Made by a program: the position numbers and the translations under genes | Assembly: GCF_000759475.1 (NCBI RefSeq) | Contig: NZ_CP009454.1 | Coordinates: 3,286,001-3,350,000, forward strand | Reading direction: 5' to 3' | Length of the DNA: 64,000 bases | DNA from: Pantoea rwandensis | GTDB lineage: Bacteria; Pseudomonadota; Gammaproteobacteria; Enterobacterales; Enterobacteriaceae | Shown: one piece after another, positions 22,635 through 35,256 of the stretch | How the letters are laid out: every line of letters begins with the position of its first letter | How positions within the stretch are numbered: the stretch's first letter is position 1 | The notes under the pieces: model-generated | Seen by the model: the letters and a program-made list of their open reading frames with translations, nothing else | What the model was told of the DNA's origin: nothing | Databases searched by the model: none

Positions 22635-23720
22635 TTAGCCGTGACGACGTTCAAAGTCGATCATGAACTCAGTCAGGGCTTTCACCCCTTCCAGCGGCAT
22701 CGCATTGTAGATCGATGCACGCATACCGCCAACCACGCGATGCCCTTTCAGTGCATGCAGGCCAGCCTGCAGTGACTCGTCAAGGAACACCTTATCCAGC
22801 GCGGCATCAGCCAGCTGGAACGGCACGTTCATACGTGAACGGTTCGCAGCAGCAACATCGTTACGGTAGAAGCTGCTGTTATCAATGACGCCATACAGCA
22901 AGTCAGCTTTTGCCTGATTAACCTTATCCATCTCAGCAACACCCCCCTTCTCTTTCAGCCATTTAAATACCAGGCCAGAGAGGTACCAGGCAAAAGTCGG
23001 CGGTGTGTTGAACATGGATTCGTTTTCAGCCAGTACCTTGTAATCAAGGATAGATGGCACATAACGCTGCGCCTTGCCCAGCAGATCATCACGCACCACC
23101 ACCAGCGTTAATCCCGCTGGGCCGATGTTTTTCTGAGCGCCTGCGTAGATCACACCGTAACGGCTGACATCAATAGGACGAGACATGATGGTTGAAGAAA
23201 GATCAGCCACCACGACTTTGTCACCAAAGTCAGGCTCTTCATCGATAGCAATACCATCAATGGTTTCATTCGGGCAGAAATGCACATAGGCGGCATCATC
23301 GTTCAACTGCCATTCACGCATTGGTAACAAAGCACGTTTACCGTCAAGCGTGGTTTTGACGTCGATGGTGTTCGGAGAGCAATATTTTTCCGCTTCTTTG
23401 ATCGCGCTGTGTGCCCAGTAACCACCATCAATGTAGTCAGCGGATTTCGCATCACCTAACAGGTTACCAGGGATAGCTGCGAACTGCGCGCGAGCGCCGC
23501 CATGGCAGAATAAAACTTTGTAGTTCGATGGGATCTTCAGCAGATCGCGAAAATCCTGTTCTGCGGCTTCAGCGACAGCAATGAACTCTTTACTGCGATG
23601 GCTGATCTCCATTACAGAGGTGCCTAATCCGTGCCAGTTTGTCAGTTCTTGTTCTGCACGACGGAGCACTTCTACCGGCAGCATCGCTGGGCCGGAGCTA
23701 AAATTATAAACCTGCGTCAT
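22635..23720 (-). CDS. serC: Phosphoserine aminotransferase
   Basis: PLP enzyme for serine synthesis (3-phosphohydroxypyruvate to phosphoserine) and for pyridoxine synthesis. Starts [15 protein letters not shown], the family N-terminus; the PLP lysine is in [14 protein letters not shown] near residue 198. Length 361 against 362. First gene of serC-aroA, divergent from ycaO. In E. coli serC is regulated by Lrp and CRP; lrp is also in this window. Confidence 0.98.
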   Translation of the reverse strand: MTQVYNFSSGPAMLPVEVLRRAEQELTNWHGLGTSVMEISHRSKEFIAVAEAAEQDFRDLLKIPSNYKVLFCHGGARAQFAAIPGNLLGDAKSADYIDGGYWAHSAIKEAEKYCSPNTIDVKTTLDGKRALLPMREWQLNDDAAYVHFCPNETIDGIAIDEEPDFGDKVVVADLSSTIMSRPIDVSRYGVIYAGAQKNIGPAGLTLVVVRDDLLGKAQRYVPSILDYKVLAENESMFNTPPTFAWYLSGLVFKWLKEKGGVAEMDKVNQAKADLLYGVIDNSSFYRNDVAAANRSRMNVPFQLADAALDKVFLDESLQAGLHALKGHRVVGGMRASIYNAMPLEGVKALTEFMIDFERRHG

Positions 23721-24033
23721 TTCCCCTCACCACTGTCATATCGAACGGTTATGAATACCGTATCGGTTTTATCATTGCCTCCGAATGGCTGCAATCATTA
23801 ATCCGATAGCGATCACAATTCCGGGGCGGGCTCCACCGCAGCTTATGTCATAAATGCAATAAGCCACGGAATTATGTGAGGGAGTTTCCCGAACTAAAAT
23901 CAGAATGCTGCCAGGTGATGAAATAGCCGTGACAATACCGCGATAAATTTAGACCACTGAATAGCGAAGCAGGCGCAAAACCCGTATCATTGCGCGCTTT
24001 ACGCCCACCCCATCGACTTGAGAGAGCGCCAAC
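23721..24033. other. Divergent intergenic region serC / ycaO
   Basis: 313 bases with no gene. It must hold the serC promoter (minus) and the ycaO promoter (plus). A short inverted repeat CGGT-7-ACCG lies near 23742-23756. ycaP, which lies between these genes in E. coli, is absent. No confident -35/-10 pair found. Confidence 0.6.
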
Positions 24034-25794
24034 ATGACGCAAACGTTTATTCCAGGAAAAGACGCCGCACTGGAAGACTCCATCGCACGTTTCCAGCACA
24101 AACTGCAGGACCTGGGCTTCAACATTGAAGAAGCCTCCTGGCTGAACCCGGTTCCACACGTCTGGTCTGTGCATATCCGCGATCGCGACTGCCCGCTGTG
24201 CTTTACCAATGGTAAAGGTGCCAGTAAGAAAGCGGCACTGGCTTCGGCGTTAGGCGAATATTTTGAGCGTCTCTCAACCAACTACTTCTTCGCCGATTTC
24301 TGGCTCGGTCAGTCCATCGCCAACGGCGATTTCGTTCACTACCCGAATGAGAAGTGGTTCCCATTGACCGACGATGACAGCTTGCCAGCAGGGATTCTGG
24401 ATGCGCGTCTGCAGAAATTTTACGATCCTGAAGATAGCCTGAGCGCCTCAGATCTGATTGACCTGCAGTCAGGTAATGTTGACCGTGGTATCTGCGGCCT
24501 GCCATTTACCCGTCAATCCGACCAGCAGACGGTCTACATCCCGATGAACATCATCGGCAACCTGTATGTTTCTAACGGCATGTCTGCCGGTAACACCGCG
24601 AACGAAGCGCGTGTACAGGGCCTGTCTGAAGTCTTTGAGCGCCACATTAAAAACCGCATTATCGCTGAGTCAATTAGCCTGCCAGAAATCCCTGCTGAAG
24701 TGATGCAGCGCTACCCCGGCGTGATTGAGGCGATTGAACGTCTGGAAGCCGAAGGTTTCCCAATCTTCTCTTACGATGCTTCACTGGGCGGCAAGTACCC
24801 GGTTATCTGCCTAGTGTTGTTCAACCCGGCCAACGGCACTTGCTTTGCTTCATTCGGCGCGCACCCAGACTTTGGTGTGGCATTGGAACGTACCGTTACT
24901 GAACTGCTCCAGGGCCGTGGACTGAAAGACCTGGATGTCTTCACCCCACCAACCTTCGATGATGAAGAAGTGGCTGAACACGCCAACCTGGAAACCCACT
25001 TTATCGATTCAAGTGGTTTAATCTCCTGGGACATGTTCAAAGACGATGCGGATTATCCTTTCGTCGACTGGAGCTTCTCAGGCAGCACGCATGAAGAGTT
25101 TGATACGCTGATGGCCATCTTCCGCGCGGAAGATCAAGAGGTTTACATCGCGGATTATGAGCATCTGGGCGTTTACGCCTGCCGTATCATCGTACCGGGC
25201 ATGTCAGATATTTATCCGGCAGAAGACCTGTTATTGGCCAACAACAGCATGGGCGCGCCGCTGCGTGAAACCTTGCTGGCGCTGCCAGCCAGTGAGTGGG
25301 AACCGGAAGCGTATCTGAACCTCATCGAGCAGTTGGATGAAGAAGGTCATGACGACTTCACTCGCGTCCGTGAGCTGCTGGGTCTGGCGTCAGGTAAAGA
25401 CAATGGCTGGTACACCCTGCGTATTGGCGAGTTGAAAGCCATGCTGGCATTGGCGGGCGGAGATCTGGATCAGGCTCTGATCTGGACGGAGTGGACCATG
25501 GAGTTCAACCAGTCAATCTTCAGCGCCGAACGCGCCAACTATTACCGTTGCCTGCAAACCCTGCTGTTGCTCGCCATGGAAGAAGAACGCGATCCGCTGC
25601 AATATCATCGTGCCTTTGTGCGGATGTATGGCGAAGCCGCTGTTGATGCCGCTTCTGCAGCGATCAGCGGTGAAGCGCCATTCTACGGCTTGCAGGCAGT
25701 GGACCTCGATCTGAAAGCCTTCCCGGCGCATCAGGCCCTGCTGGCCGCCTATGAAAAACTGCAGGCAGCAAAGCGCAACTACTGGTCGAAGTAA
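24034..25794 (+). CDS. ycaO: YcaO, ribosomal protein S12 methylthiotransferase accessory factor
   Basis: Stand-alone YcaO-domain protein; in E. coli it aids RimO in beta-methylthiolation of Asp88 of ribosomal protein S12. Family ATP/Mg-binding acidic helices appear as LGEYFERLSTNYFF and LSEVFERHIKNR. The C-terminal third (about 400-586) is a helical, TPR-like extension. 586 residues, the same as E. coli. There is no nearby cyclodehydratase partner or precursor peptide, so a role in peptide natural-product synthesis is not supported. Followed by its own terminator. Confidence 0.96.
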   Translation: MTQTFIPGKDAALEDSIARFQHKLQDLGFNIEEASWLNPVPHVWSVHIRDRDCPLCFTNGKGASKKAALASALGEYFERLSTNYFFADFWLGQSIANGDFVHYPNEKWFPLTDDDSLPAGILDARLQKFYDPEDSLSASDLIDLQSGNVDRGICGLPFTRQSDQQTVYIPMNIIGNLYVSNGMSAGNTANEARVQGLSEVFERHIKNRIIAESISLPEIPAEVMQRYPGVIEAIERLEAEGFPIFSYDASLGGKYPVICLVLFNPANGTCFASFGAHPDFGVALERTVTELLQGRGLKDLDVFTPPTFDDEEVAEHANLETHFIDSSGLISWDMFKDDADYPFVDWSFSGSTHEEFDTLMAIFRAEDQEVYIADYEHLGVYACRIIVPGMSDIYPAEDLLLANNSMGAPLRETLLALPASEWEPEAYLNLIEQLDEEGHDDFTRVRELLGLASGKDNGWYTLRIGELKAMLALAGGDLDQALIWTEWTMEFNQSIFSAERANYYRCLQTLLLLAMEEERDPLQYHRAFVRMYGEAAVDAASAAISGEAPFYGLQAVDLDLKAFPAHQALLAAYEKLQAAKRNYWSK

Positions 25795-25835
25795 TATTCA
25801 CGAACGCTTAGCGCGATATTTTTGCTAACGTAGAG

Positions 25836-25869
25836 AATGGCACTGATTAATCCCGGTGCCATTTTTTTT
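25836..25869 (+). terminator. Rho-independent terminator after ycaO
   Basis: 8-bp stem AATGGCAC/GTGCCATT (25836-25843 with 25856-25863), 12-base loop, followed by a run of T residues to 25869. Confidence 0.88.
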
Positions 25870-25899
25870 GCTTCACATTGTCATACTCAACATTGAATA

Positions 25900-25913
25900 T
25901 TGATAATTAACAA
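25900..25913 (+). promoter_or_regulatory. Upstream FNR-like site
   Basis: TTGATAATTAACAA matches the FNR consensus TTGAT-N4-ATCAA at 9 of 10 positions. It lies about 226 bases before the inferred focA start of transcription. Confidence 0.5.
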
Positions 25914-26077
25914 TTCAGTTTCATTGGTTAAACTGAATTAACATTGAGTCACTCTCAAAGACCAATCGTTAAACTTATTTTGCATAAATTAAAAAATTTT
26001 TAGTTTATATAATTCAACAAGTTAAGTGTATATTCTTTAATTTAACGCCTCGCTTACCCCGTACCTCCCTGCCATTT

Positions 26078-26119
26078 ATGATCCACATCAATTCCTGACC
26101 TATACTCCTTTGTTAGTAT
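26078..26119 (+). promoter_or_regulatory. FNR-dependent class II promoter of focA-pflB
   Basis: ATGATCCACATCAA (26078-26091) matches the FNR consensus at 9 of 10 positions. The hexamer TAGTAT at 26114-26119 would place transcription start near 26126, putting the FNR site centre at -41.5, the class II position. An alternative -10 is TATACT at 26101-26106. Site by inspection; regulation inferred from E. coli. Confidence 0.65.
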
Positions 26120-26149
26120 CTTTACAGACAATTTCAGGAGAGCGTTAGT

Positions 26150-27010
26150 GTGAAAGCTGACAACCCTTTTAATGCATTATTACCCGCGGCCATGGCGAAA
26201 GTTGCTGAAGATGCCGGCGTCTATAAAGCCACTAAACATCCTTTAACCACCTTCTTCTTAGCCATCACTGCTGGCGTATTTATTTCTATCGCGTTTGTTT
26301 TCTACATTACTGCCACCACGGGCAGTGGCGCCATGCCCTACGGTATTGCGAAACTGATTGGCGGTATTTGCTTCTCATTGGGTTTGATGCTGGTTGTGGT
26401 TTGTGGCGCGGACCTGTTCACTTCGACGGTTTTGATTGTGGTGGCGAAAGCCAGCGGGCGCATCACCTGGATGCAACTCGGTCGTCATTGGCTGAATGTC
26501 TATATCGGTAACCTGTTTGGTGCGCTGTTCTTTGTCGCGCTGATTTGGTTAGCAGGTGAACATATGGTTGCCAATGGCGCGTGGGGGTTGAATGTCCTGC
26601 AAACCGCCGACCACAAAATGCATCACACGTTTATTGAAGCCGTTAGCCTCGGCACACTCGCTAACCTGATGGTTTGCCTGGCGGTGTGGATGAGTTACTC
26701 CGGCCGCAGTCTGTTCGACAAAATGTTCGCCATGATTTTGCCCGTCGGGATGTTCGTCGCCAGCGGCTTTGAGCACAGCATCGCCAACATGTTTTTGGTT
26801 CCGATGGCAATCGTCATTCGCGACTTCGCCAGCCCGGAATTCTGGCAAATGGCCGGTTCCAGCGCCGCACAGTTCCCCTCTCTCAGCGTTGGCGACTTTA
26901 TTGTTAATAACCTCATTCCAGTGACAATCGGCAACATTATCGGTGGCGGATTGTTAGTCGGTTTGACCTACTGGGTCATCTATCTGCGCGGTGATGATCC
27001 GGTGCATTAA
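26150..27010 (+). CDS. focA: Formate channel FocA
   Basis: Pentameric inner-membrane formate/nitrite-family channel that exports and reimports formate made by PflB. Starts with GTG at 26150 (MKADNPFNALLPAAMAKVAE), as in E. coli, with CAGGAG 9 bases upstream. Six membrane helices; the gating segment CGADLFTSTVLIV and the pore histidine in ASGFEHSIANMF are present. 286 residues against 285. First gene of focA-pflB. Confidence 0.97.
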   Translation: MKADNPFNALLPAAMAKVAEDAGVYKATKHPLTTFFLAITAGVFISIAFVFYITATTGSGAMPYGIAKLIGGICFSLGLMLVVVCGADLFTSTVLIVVAKASGRITWMQLGRHWLNVYIGNLFGALFFVALIWLAGEHMVANGAWGLNVLQTADHKMHHTFIEAVSLGTLANLMVCLAVWMSYSGRSLFDKMFAMILPVGMFVASGFEHSIANMFLVPMAIVIRDFASPEFWQMAGSSAAQFPSLSVGDFIVNNLIPVTIGNIIGGGLLVGLTYWVIYLRGDDPVH

Positions 27011-27077
27011 GAAATTAAAACGGGCGTGCCCGAGGGCGCGTCATCGTCAGAGTCTCCCTAAATAAGGCAGGTATATC

Positions 27078-29360
27078 ATGTCCGAACTTAACGAAAAAAT
27101 GGCGTCAGCCTGGGAAGGATTTAGCGCCGGCGAATGGCAGAACGGTGTCAACGTCCGTGACTTTATCCAGAAAAACTACACCCCCTATGAAGGTGACGAA
27201 TCTTTCCTCGCGGGCGCCACACCAGCCACCACTAAACTGTGGGACAGCGTGCTGGAAGGTATCAAGATTGAGAACCGCACTCATGCACCGGTTGATTTCG
27301 ATACCGACCTGGCTTCAACCATCACTTCACATGATGCGGGTTATATCAATAAGTCGCTGGAGACCATTGTAGGTCTGCAGACTGAAGCACCGCTGAAACG
27401 CGCCATTATCCCATTTGGCGGCATCAAAATGGTCGAAGGTTCTTGCAAAGTTTATGGCCGTGAACTCGACCCTGCCCTGAAAAAAGTCTTCACCGACTAT
27501 CGTAAAACCCATAACCAGGGCGTGTTCGATGTCTATACTCCGGACATTCTGCGCTGCCGTAAATCCGGTGTATTGACTGGTCTGCCAGATGCTTATGGTC
27601 GTGGTCGTATCATCGGTGACTATCGCCGCGTGGCGCTGTACGGCATCGATTATCTGATGAAAGATAAAGTGGCGCAGTTCAATTCACTGCAAAGCGATAT
27701 GGAAAATGGTGTCAATCTTGAAGCCACTATCCGCCTGCGTGAAGAAATCTCCGAGCAACACCGTGCGCTTGGTCAGATTAAAGAAATGGCAGCCAAATAC
27801 GGCTCTGATATTTCTCTGCCCGCGACCACAGCGCAAGAGGCTGTACAGTGGACCTACTTCGGCTATCTGGCCGCTGTGAAATCACAGAACGGCGCCGCGA
27901 TGTCATTCGGTCGCGTATCCACCTTCCTCGATGTTTATATCGACCGTGATATTAAAGCGGGCAAACTGACTGAAGAAGGCGCGCAGGAGTTAATTGACCA
28001 CCTGGTGATGAAACTGCGTATGGTGCGTTTCCTGCGTACCCCAGAATATGACGAATTGTTCTCAGGTGACCCAATCTGGGCAACCGAGTCTCTGGCCGGT
28101 ATGGGTGTCGATGGCCGTACTTTAGTCACCAAAAGTACCTTCCGCTTCCTGAATACCTTGTACACCATGGGCCCGTCACCGGAACCTAACATGACCATTC
28201 TGTGGTCAGAAAAACTGCCGGTTAACTTCAAAAAATATGCAGCTAAAGTCTCTATCGATACGTCTTCATTGCAGTATGAGAATGACGATCTGATGCGTCC
28301 TGACTTTGATAACGATGACTACGCGATCGCCTGCTGTGTGAGCCCAATGATTGTCGGCAAACAGATGCAATTCTTCGGCGCCCGCGCCAACCTGGCTAAA
28401 ACACTGCTGTATGCAATCAACGGTGGCGTGGACGAAAAACTGAAAATGCAGGTTGGCCCGAAAGAAGCGCCAATCACTGATGAAATTCTGGATTTCGACA
28501 TTGTGATGGCACGTCTGGATCACTTCATGGATTGGCTGGCTAAACAGTATGTCACCTCATTGAATATCATCCATTACATGCATGATAAGTACAGCTACGA
28601 AGCTTCACTGATGGCGCTGCATGACCGTGACGTCTATCGTACCATGGCGTGTGGTATCGCAGGCTTGTCAGTGGCGGCGGATTCCCTCTCTGCCATTAAA
28701 TATGCCAAAGTAAAAACCGTGCGTGATGCGGATGGTCTGGCCGTAGATTTCGAGATTGAAGGCGAGTATCCGCAGTTTGGTAACAACGATTCACGTGTCG
28801 ATGATATGGCGTGTGACCTGGTTGAACGTTTCATGAAGAAAATTCAGAAACTGCAAACCTATCGTAATGCGGTGCCAACGCAGTCGGTGCTCACCATCAC
28901 CTCTAACGTGGTATACGGTAAGAAAACCGGTAACACCCCTGACGGTCGTCGTGCAGGTGCGCCATTCGGTCCAGGTGCTAACCCAATGCACGGTCGCGAT
29001 CAGAAAGGTGCGGTGGCTTCTCTGACTTCGGTAGCCAAACTGCCGTTTGCCTATGCTAAAGATGGTATTTCTTACACCTTCTCCATCGTGCCTAATGCAC
29101 TCGGTAAAGATGATAATGTGCGTAAAACCAACCTTGCGGGCTTGATGGATGGCTATTTCCACCATGAAGCCAATATCGAGGGGGGTCAGCACCTTAACGT
29201 CAACGTTATGAACCGTGAGATGCTGCTGGATGCGATGGAACATCCTGAGAAATATCCTCAGCTGACCATTCGTGTTTCCGGTTATGCGGTGCGCTTTAAC
29301 TCGCTGACCAAAGAGCAGCAGCAGGATGTGATTACCCGTACGTTCACTCAGTCCCTGTAA
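27078..29360 (+). CDS. pflB: Pyruvate formate-lyase PflB
   Basis: Glycyl-radical enzyme that converts pyruvate and CoA to acetyl-CoA and formate under anaerobiosis. 760 residues, as in E. coli. The active-site cysteine pair is in [12 protein letters not shown] (about 419-420), and the radical glycine is Gly735 in RVSGYAVRF near the C-terminus. The catalytic Cys pair and Gly loop are intact. 67 bases after focA; pflA follows after a terminator. Confidence 0.98.
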   Translation: MSELNEKMASAWEGFSAGEWQNGVNVRDFIQKNYTPYEGDESFLAGATPATTKLWDSVLEGIKIENRTHAPVDFDTDLASTITSHDAGYINKSLETIVGLQTEAPLKRAIIPFGGIKMVEGSCKVYGRELDPALKKVFTDYRKTHNQGVFDVYTPDILRCRKSGVLTGLPDAYGRGRIIGDYRRVALYGIDYLMKDKVAQFNSLQSDMENGVNLEATIRLREEISEQHRALGQIKEMAAKYGSDISLPATTAQEAVQWTYFGYLAAVKSQNGAAMSFGRVSTFLDVYIDRDIKAGKLTEEGAQELIDHLVMKLRMVRFLRTPEYDELFSGDPIWATESLAGMGVDGRTLVTKSTFRFLNTLYTMGPSPEPNMTILWSEKLPVNFKKYAAKVSIDTSSLQYENDDLMRPDFDNDDYAIACCVSPMIVGKQMQFFGARANLAKTLLYAINGGVDEKLKMQVGPKEAPITDEILDFDIVMARLDHFMDWLAKQYVTSLNIIHYMHDKYSYEASLMALHDRDVYRTMACGIAGLSVAADSLSAIKYAKVKTVRDADGLAVDFEIEGEYPQFGNNDSRVDDMACDLVERFMKKIQKLQTYRNAVPTQSVLTITSNVVYGKKTGNTPDGRRAGAPFGPGANPMHGRDQKGAVASLTSVAKLPFAYAKDGISYTFSIVPNALGKDDNVRKTNLAGLMDGYFHHEANIEGGQHLNVNVMNREMLLDAMEHPEKYPQLTIRVSGYAVRFNSLTKEQQQDVITRTFTQSL

Positions 29361-29376
29361 TCCTCACTGAAATGTC

Positions 29377-29398
29377 AAGGCTCCTGCGGGAGCCTTTT
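29377..29398 (+). terminator. Terminator between pflB and pflA
   Basis: 8-bp stem AAGGCTCC/GGAGCCTT (29377-29384 with 29389-29396) with a TGCG loop and short T-tract. It would separate pflA from most focA-pflB transcripts. Confidence 0.8.
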
Positions 29399-29519
29399 CT
29401 CCACAAGTCTGTTTTGCCAGTTTGCTTTCGCTGGCAGCCTCGCAAAATCGACTTTAATCCAAGAGCACAACACAGATTGTGCCGCCTGATGTTGAGGCTA
29501 ACCCGGAGAATACATCGCA

Positions 29520-30260
29520 ATGTCAACCATCGGTCGTATCCACTCATTTGAATCCTGCGGCACCGTTGACGGTCCCGGCATCCGTTTTATCACCTTCTTC
29601 CAGGGCTGTCTGATGCGCTGCCTCTACTGCCATAATCGCGACACCTGGGACACTCACGGTGGCAAAGAAGTCACAGTGGATGACCTGATGAAAGATGCAC
29701 TGTCGTATCGTCACTTTATGAATGCCTCTGGCGGAGGAGTAACGGCATCAGGAGGGGAAGCAATCTTACAAGCCGAGTTTGTGCGTGATTGGTTCCGTGC
29801 CTGTAAGGCAGAAGGCATTCACACCTGCCTGGATACCAACGGCTTTGTACGTCGTTACGATCCGGTGATTGACGAACTGCTGGATGCCACCGATCTGGTG
29901 ATGCTCGACCTAAAACAAATTAATGATGATGTGCACCAGATTCTGGTTGGCGTCTCTAATCATCGCACCCTCGATTTCGCGCGCTATCTGCAGAAGAAAG
30001 GCAAACGTACCTGGATTCGCTTTGTGGTCGTGCCTGGCTATTCCGATGATGATGACTCTGCCCATCGACTGGGTGCATTCACTAAGGATATGGAGAACGT
30101 CGAGAAAATTGAGCTGCTACCCTACCATGAGTTAGGTAAGCACAAATGGATTGCCATGGGAGAAGAGTACAAGCTGGATGGGGTAAAACCACCCAGTAAA
30201 GAGACGATGGAACGGGTCAAAAATATTCTGGCAGGATATGGTCACGAAGTGATGTACTGA
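29520..30260 (+). CDS. pflA: Pyruvate formate-lyase activating enzyme PflA
   Basis: Radical-SAM enzyme that makes the glycyl radical on PflB. The 4Fe-4S motif CxxxCxxC is at Cys30, Cys34 and Cys37 ([11 protein letters not shown]); the GGE-like motif is [13 protein letters not shown]. 246 residues, as in E. coli. It lies 160 bases after pflB beyond a terminator, so it likely has its own promoter, as in E. coli. Confidence 0.98.
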   Translation: MSTIGRIHSFESCGTVDGPGIRFITFFQGCLMRCLYCHNRDTWDTHGGKEVTVDDLMKDALSYRHFMNASGGGVTASGGEAILQAEFVRDWFRACKAEGIHTCLDTNGFVRRYDPVIDELLDATDLVMLDLKQINDDVHQILVGVSNHRTLDFARYLQKKGKRTWIRFVVVPGYSDDDDSAHRLGAFTKDMENVEKIELLPYHELGKHKWIAMGEEYKLDGVKPPSKETMERVKNILAGYGHEVMY

Positions 30261-30261
30261 C

Positions 30262-30290
30262 AAAAAAGGGAGCTTACCGCTCCCTTTTTT
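30262..30290. terminator. Bidirectional terminator pflA / ycaD
   Basis: 12-bp stem (30262-30273 with 30279-30290) with A6 on the left and T6 on the right, between the convergent genes pflA (plus) and ycaD (minus). It can serve both strands. Confidence 0.92.
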
Positions 30291-30308
30291 CATTGGTTCA
30301 TTCAGATA

Positions 30309-31460
30309 TTAAGCATGTGCGATTGGCGTGGCATGCTGGTCAGCTTTACGCAGCAGCATCACCAGATAGACCAGTGCCACAGCGGCAATCATCACAAACA
30401 GCAAACGGTCAGAGTAATTTTGCATCAGCATCGATGTCATACCCGGCCCGACCAGGCTGCCGATGGTGTAGCTAAACAACAGCGCCTGATTCATGGCAAC
30501 CAGCTCATGATGCGCAACGGTTTCGCATGCCCATGACATCGCCACTGGATAGAGCGTGAAGCCAGCCAGCCCCAAAACAAACAGTGCAGGCGCCATGGCA
30601 GTATCGCCCAACATGGCGATGGCACCCAGAATCACCACAAACACCTGAACGCGCAACACCATCAGGCGCCCAAAACGGTCGGCAAGACGTCCCACCGGCC
30701 ACTGACCGACAATGCCCGAACTCACCAGCAGCGCCATCCAGTAACCCACATTGGCATCACTCATTCCCCGATGCGACAGATACAACGGCATCAGACCATA
30801 CAGTGAGCCCAGTACGATACCGGAAATAATGCAGCCGTTGATGCCCAGACGCGAGCTGCGACGGCGCAACATGGTCCAGATGCGACCGGTAGAAGCCTCT
30901 TCAGTCGCTGAGCTGGCATTAACACGCAGGAAGACCACTGGCAGCACGGCGCAGACGATCAGCGCGGTGACCCATGGAATGACATGCAGAAGTTCAGTCG
31001 ACACGCGGCTCACCAGCAACTGGCCTGCAACTGTACCGAGATAATAGATAATCATATAGGCAGCCAACAACTGACCGCGATTACGCACTGTACCGCTGCA
31101 CAGCAACGCACTCTCCACCACCACCCAGATCAGCGCACAACCGACACCCGCAACAAAACGCAGCGCAGTCCAGCTGTAGAAACCCTCTAAAAGTGCCATT
31201 CCCATGGTCGCTACGGCAAACAGCGCACTGGCCAGATAAAAACAGCGATTAAAGCCATAGCGGTTGATCAACCAGCCTGCGAGCAGCGTCCCCAGCAGAT
31301 TGCCGGTGTAATAGGCTGAACTGGCCATACCCACCTGCCATGTCGGCAGTTGATCATGAGTAAGCCAAAGCGGTACCAGCGTATTCAGCACAGCAATAGA
31401 CACCGTCATGAGCATTAAGCCGCAAAGCAGCAACACGACGGGGCGCGACCAGGTAGACAT
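30309..31460 (-). CDS. ycaD: MFS-type transporter YcaD
   Basis: Major-facilitator-superfamily inner-membrane protein of unknown substrate. Twelve hydrophobic segments; the first repeat shows [12 protein letters not shown] and the second [13 protein letters not shown], the MFS loop 2-3 signature. I chose ATG 31460 ([14 protein letters not shown]), which gives 383 residues against 382 in E. coli; the in-frame start at 31508 adds 16 residues. Unlike E. coli, ycaC, ycaM, ycaN and ycaK are not next to it; it sits directly beside serS. Confidence 0.93.
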   Translation of the reverse strand: MSTWSRPVVLLLCGLMLMTVSIAVLNTLVPLWLTHDQLPTWQVGMASSAYYTGNLLGTLLAGWLINRYGFNRCFYLASALFAVATMGMALLEGFYSWTALRFVAGVGCALIWVVVESALLCSGTVRNRGQLLAAYMIIYYLGTVAGQLLVSRVSTELLHVIPWVTALIVCAVLPVVFLRVNASSATEEASTGRIWTMLRRRSSRLGINGCIISGIVLGSLYGLMPLYLSHRGMSDANVGYWMALLVSSGIVGQWPVGRLADRFGRLMVLRVQVFVVILGAIAMLGDTAMAPALFVLGLAGFTLYPVAMSWACETVAHHELVAMNQALLFSYTIGSLVGPGMTSMLMQNYSDRLLFVMIAAVALVYLVMLLRKADQHATPIAHA

Positions 31461-31772
31461 AGGGATTAAAAACCAAAGAAATGAAGATAATTGCGCGCAG
31501 TTTGCCATTCGCTATTTTAAAGTCAACGGGCAAAAAATCACCGCCGCACAATTTGCTGCTGAACAATTTATTATTTTTATCTTCAGCAGTTTAGAGGAGA
31601 TATATCATTATAAAAACTCAATGCTATCTGCATGAATTTATGGATTTTAGTGTTTTGAGGAAGTCTGCTGACGATAACGTTTATTTCTGATTAATTCTTA
31701 CTAAAAAATAATCGGCTTAAGCTAAAAACAAAAAACCCGGCATTGCCGGGTTTTACTATCAGAAAGCTGGGG
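31461..31772. other. Intergenic region serS to ycaD
   Basis: 312 bases, A+T-rich. It carries the serS terminator at its right end and presumably the ycaD promoter. dmsABC (anaerobic DMSO reductase), which separates these genes in E. coli, is not here. No ORF of convincing character is visible. Confidence 0.6.
31728..31754 (-). terminator. Rho-independent terminator after serS
   Basis: 10-bp stem (31732-31741 with 31745-31754), 3-base loop, followed on the minus strand by a T-rich tract (TTTTTTGTTTTT). 18 bases past the serS stop. Confidence 0.92.
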
Positions 31773-33080
<1,308 letters not shown>

Positions 33081-33161
33081 TTAAGGTTGATTGAACGAAT
33101 GAAGGGATGCATCCCACTGGAATGCATTGAAATACTTGCTCACCTTACCGTAAGGCGTTTA

Positions 33162-34508
33162 TCAGCGGTAGCGTTTTATCGGGCTATTTTGATCCTGTTC
33201 AGCCAACCAGGCGAGTTTTTCGCCGATTTTCCCCTCAAGCCCCCGATTGGTGGGTTGATAGTAGCGCGTTTGCGCCATTTCAGGCGGGAAGAACACCTCT
33301 CCGGCCGCATAAGCATTGGGTTCGTCATGTGCATAACGATACTCTTTGCCCAGCCCCATCTCTTTCATTAATTTGGTGGGTGCATTGCGCAGGTGCTCAG
33401 GCACATCGTAATCCGGGAATTCTCGCGCATCGCGCATGGCCGCCTTGAACGCGGTATAAACCGCATTACTTTTGGGTGCGCAGGCCAGATAAACAATCGC
33501 CTGGGCTATGGCGCGCTCGCCTTCAGCAGGCCCGACGCGGGTGAAACAGTCCCATGCCGAAATAGCCACCTGCATACCACGTGGATCGGCGTTGCCCACA
33601 TCTTCCGAAGCTATCGCCAGTAAACGGCGTGCAACGTACAACGGATCACCCCCGGCCGTGATGATGCGGGCATACCAGTAGAGAGCGGCGTCCGGCGCCG
33701 AACCGCGCACGGATTTATGCAGCGCCGAAATCAGGTCGTAGAAACGATCGCCTTTGTTATCAAACCGCGCCGCCCTTTCTCCTGAGACTTCATTCAGCAA
33801 CTGTGGCGTCAGCTCACGCTTTCCTTGCGCATTGCTCTCTGCCATATCCGCCATCATTTCCAGCGTATTCAGCGCACGACGCGCATCCCCGTTAACCAAC
33901 TCAGCAATCATACGCCGGGTGTTGTCCGGCAGCAGAATGTCGCTATTACCGTACCCTCGCGCACTGTCCTCCATCGCCTGGGTGAGCACCTGTTCAATAT
34001 CTTCAGTGGTGAGCGATTTCAGCAGATAGACGCGAGCACGCGATAGCAGTGCCGAGTTGAGTTCAAAAGATGGATTTTCGGTGGTCGCACCGATAAAGGT
34101 AATGGTGCCATCTTCAATATGGGGCAGGAATGCATCCTGCTGGCTTTTATTGAAACGATGAACCTCATCCACAAACAGGATGGTACGGCGGCCCAGTTGA
34201 CGATTCTGCCGGGCGCGCTCGATGGCTTCACGAATCTCTTTCACGCCGGATGTCACGGCAGAAATTCGCTCAACATCCGCCTTGCCATAGTGCGCAATAA
34301 TCTCTGCCAGCGTTGTTTTCCCTGTTCCTGGCGGCCCCCACAAAATCATTGAGTGCAGATGCCCGGCTTCAATCGCGCGCGGCAGCGGTTTACCCGCCGC
34401 CAGCAGATGCTGTTGCCCGATATACTGCTGCAATGTGGCTGGCCGCATACGCGCGGCCAGCGGCTGGAACTCATTTGAAGAGGCGAAATCCAGGGACAGG
34501 TTACTCAC
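33162..34508 (-). CDS. rarA: Replication-associated recombination protein RarA (MgsA)
   Basis: AAA+ ATPase acting at stalled replication forks; related to clamp loaders and eukaryotic WRNIP1/Mgs1. Walker [10 protein letters not shown] at residues 58-66, Walker [18 protein letters not shown], sensor 1 [12 protein letters not shown]. Length 448 against 447. 7 bases downstream of lolA, forming a lolA-rarA pair. Confidence 0.97.
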   Translation of the reverse strand: MSNLSLDFASSNEFQPLAARMRPATLQQYIGQQHLLAAGKPLPRAIEAGHLHSMILWGPPGTGKTTLAEIIAHYGKADVERISAVTSGVKEIREAIERARQNRQLGRRTILFVDEVHRFNKSQQDAFLPHIEDGTITFIGATTENPSFELNSALLSRARVYLLKSLTTEDIEQVLTQAMEDSARGYGNSDILLPDNTRRMIAELVNGDARRALNTLEMMADMAESNAQGKRELTPQLLNEVSGERAARFDNKGDRFYDLISALHKSVRGSAPDAALYWYARIITAGGDPLYVARRLLAIASEDVGNADPRGMQVAISAWDCFTRVGPAEGERAIAQAIVYLACAPKSNAVYTAFKAAMRDAREFPDYDVPEHLRNAPTKLMKEMGLGKEYRYAHDEPNAYAAGEVFFPPEMAQTRYYQPTNRGLEGKIGEKLAWLAEQDQNSPIKRYR

Positions 34509-34515
34509 CGCGACC

Positions 34516-35127
34516 TCACTGACGTTGATCGTCCACCGTTACCCCTTTTGGCGGTGTAAAGGTGAACTTATCTGGGCTAATCGCACCGTTTTTCTGGCTC
34601 TTCAGCTGATAATCACTGTGTTGACCATCTTGCTCAATCGCACTGAATTTGTTGATGGTTCCGGATGCAGAAACATTGATGGTGAATTGCTTCAGGTTGC
34701 CATCGCTGCTTTTTGGCGTCAGCTCGAAATTATCACCCTGCTGCTTGATGTTGTACTGCTGCCAGTCGCTTGGCTGATTACGGGCAATCAGCATAAACGG
34801 CGTATTGCTGGTGGCGTTCTGCAGCAGGCTAACGCTGGCTTGCTCAACAAACGGATTATAGAACCACAGGTTTTTGCCATCGGAGATAATCACGCTTTCG
34901 TCTGGCGCGGTCATATGCCAGTTGAATAAACTTGGGCGTTTAACCCACAGTTCACCTTCACCATCCTGCACATTCGCACCGCTGCCATCTGTCACTTTCT
35001 GGCTAAAGCTGGCATGGAAGCTGTTCACTTTGTTCAGACGCTGCTGCAAATCGCTCGACGCATCCGCCAATACCGACGAAGAAACAAAACCGGCCAGCAG
35101 GCCGCAGGCAATAACGCGTAATTTCAT
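34516..35127 (-). CDS. lolA: Outer-membrane lipoprotein carrier LolA
   Basis: Periplasmic chaperone that ferries lipoproteins from LolCDE to LolB. The signal peptide is cleaved after VLA near residue 21 (mature [10 protein letters not shown]). Conserved [13 protein letters not shown] and [14 protein letters not shown] chose ATG 35127, giving 203 residues as in E. coli; the start at 35148 would put seven polar residues (MNKESNQ) before the signal peptide. Essential for outer-membrane assembly. Confidence 0.97.
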   Translation of the reverse strand: MKLRVIACGLLAGFVSSSVLADASSDLQQRLNKVNSFHASFSQKVTDGSGANVQDGEGELWVKRPSLFNWHMTAPDESVIISDGKNLWFYNPFVEQASVSLLQNATSNTPFMLIARNQPSDWQQYNIKQQGDNFELTPKSSDGNLKQFTINVSASGTINKFSAIEQDGQHSDYQLKSQKNGAISPDKFTFTPPKGVTVDDQRQ

Positions 35128-35256
35128 CTGATTCGATTCCTTATTCATGGTTTCCCGACACTTACTGCATTAAACGTAGTTGCCGCTCTGTCTGTTCGAC
35201 AGAAGAAAAAGCCGAAAGCTCCCATCGATATGGGGATCGTTCTGCAGATAAACAAC

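Larger units (their letters stand above)
25870..26149 (+). other. A+T-rich upstream region of focA-pflB
   Basis: 280 bases without a gene and clearly richer in A+T than its surroundings. It holds two FNR-like sites, several GTTAA/TTAAC words that could form ArcA sites, and the inferred anaerobic promoter. In E. coli the same region carries several pfl promoters under FNR, ArcA and IHF. Confidence 0.6.

Noticed and set aside
24034..25794. YcaO as part of a thiazole/oxazole peptide (RiPP) cluster
   Set aside because: No precursor peptide, dehydrogenase or transporter is nearby, and the 586-residue sequence matches the stand-alone E. coli YcaO linked to S12 modification.
26101..26106. TATACT as the main -10 of focA
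   Set aside because: It would put the FNR site centre near -28, a poor activation position; TAGTAT at 26114 fits -41.5 better. Both remain possible, so only the second is favoured.
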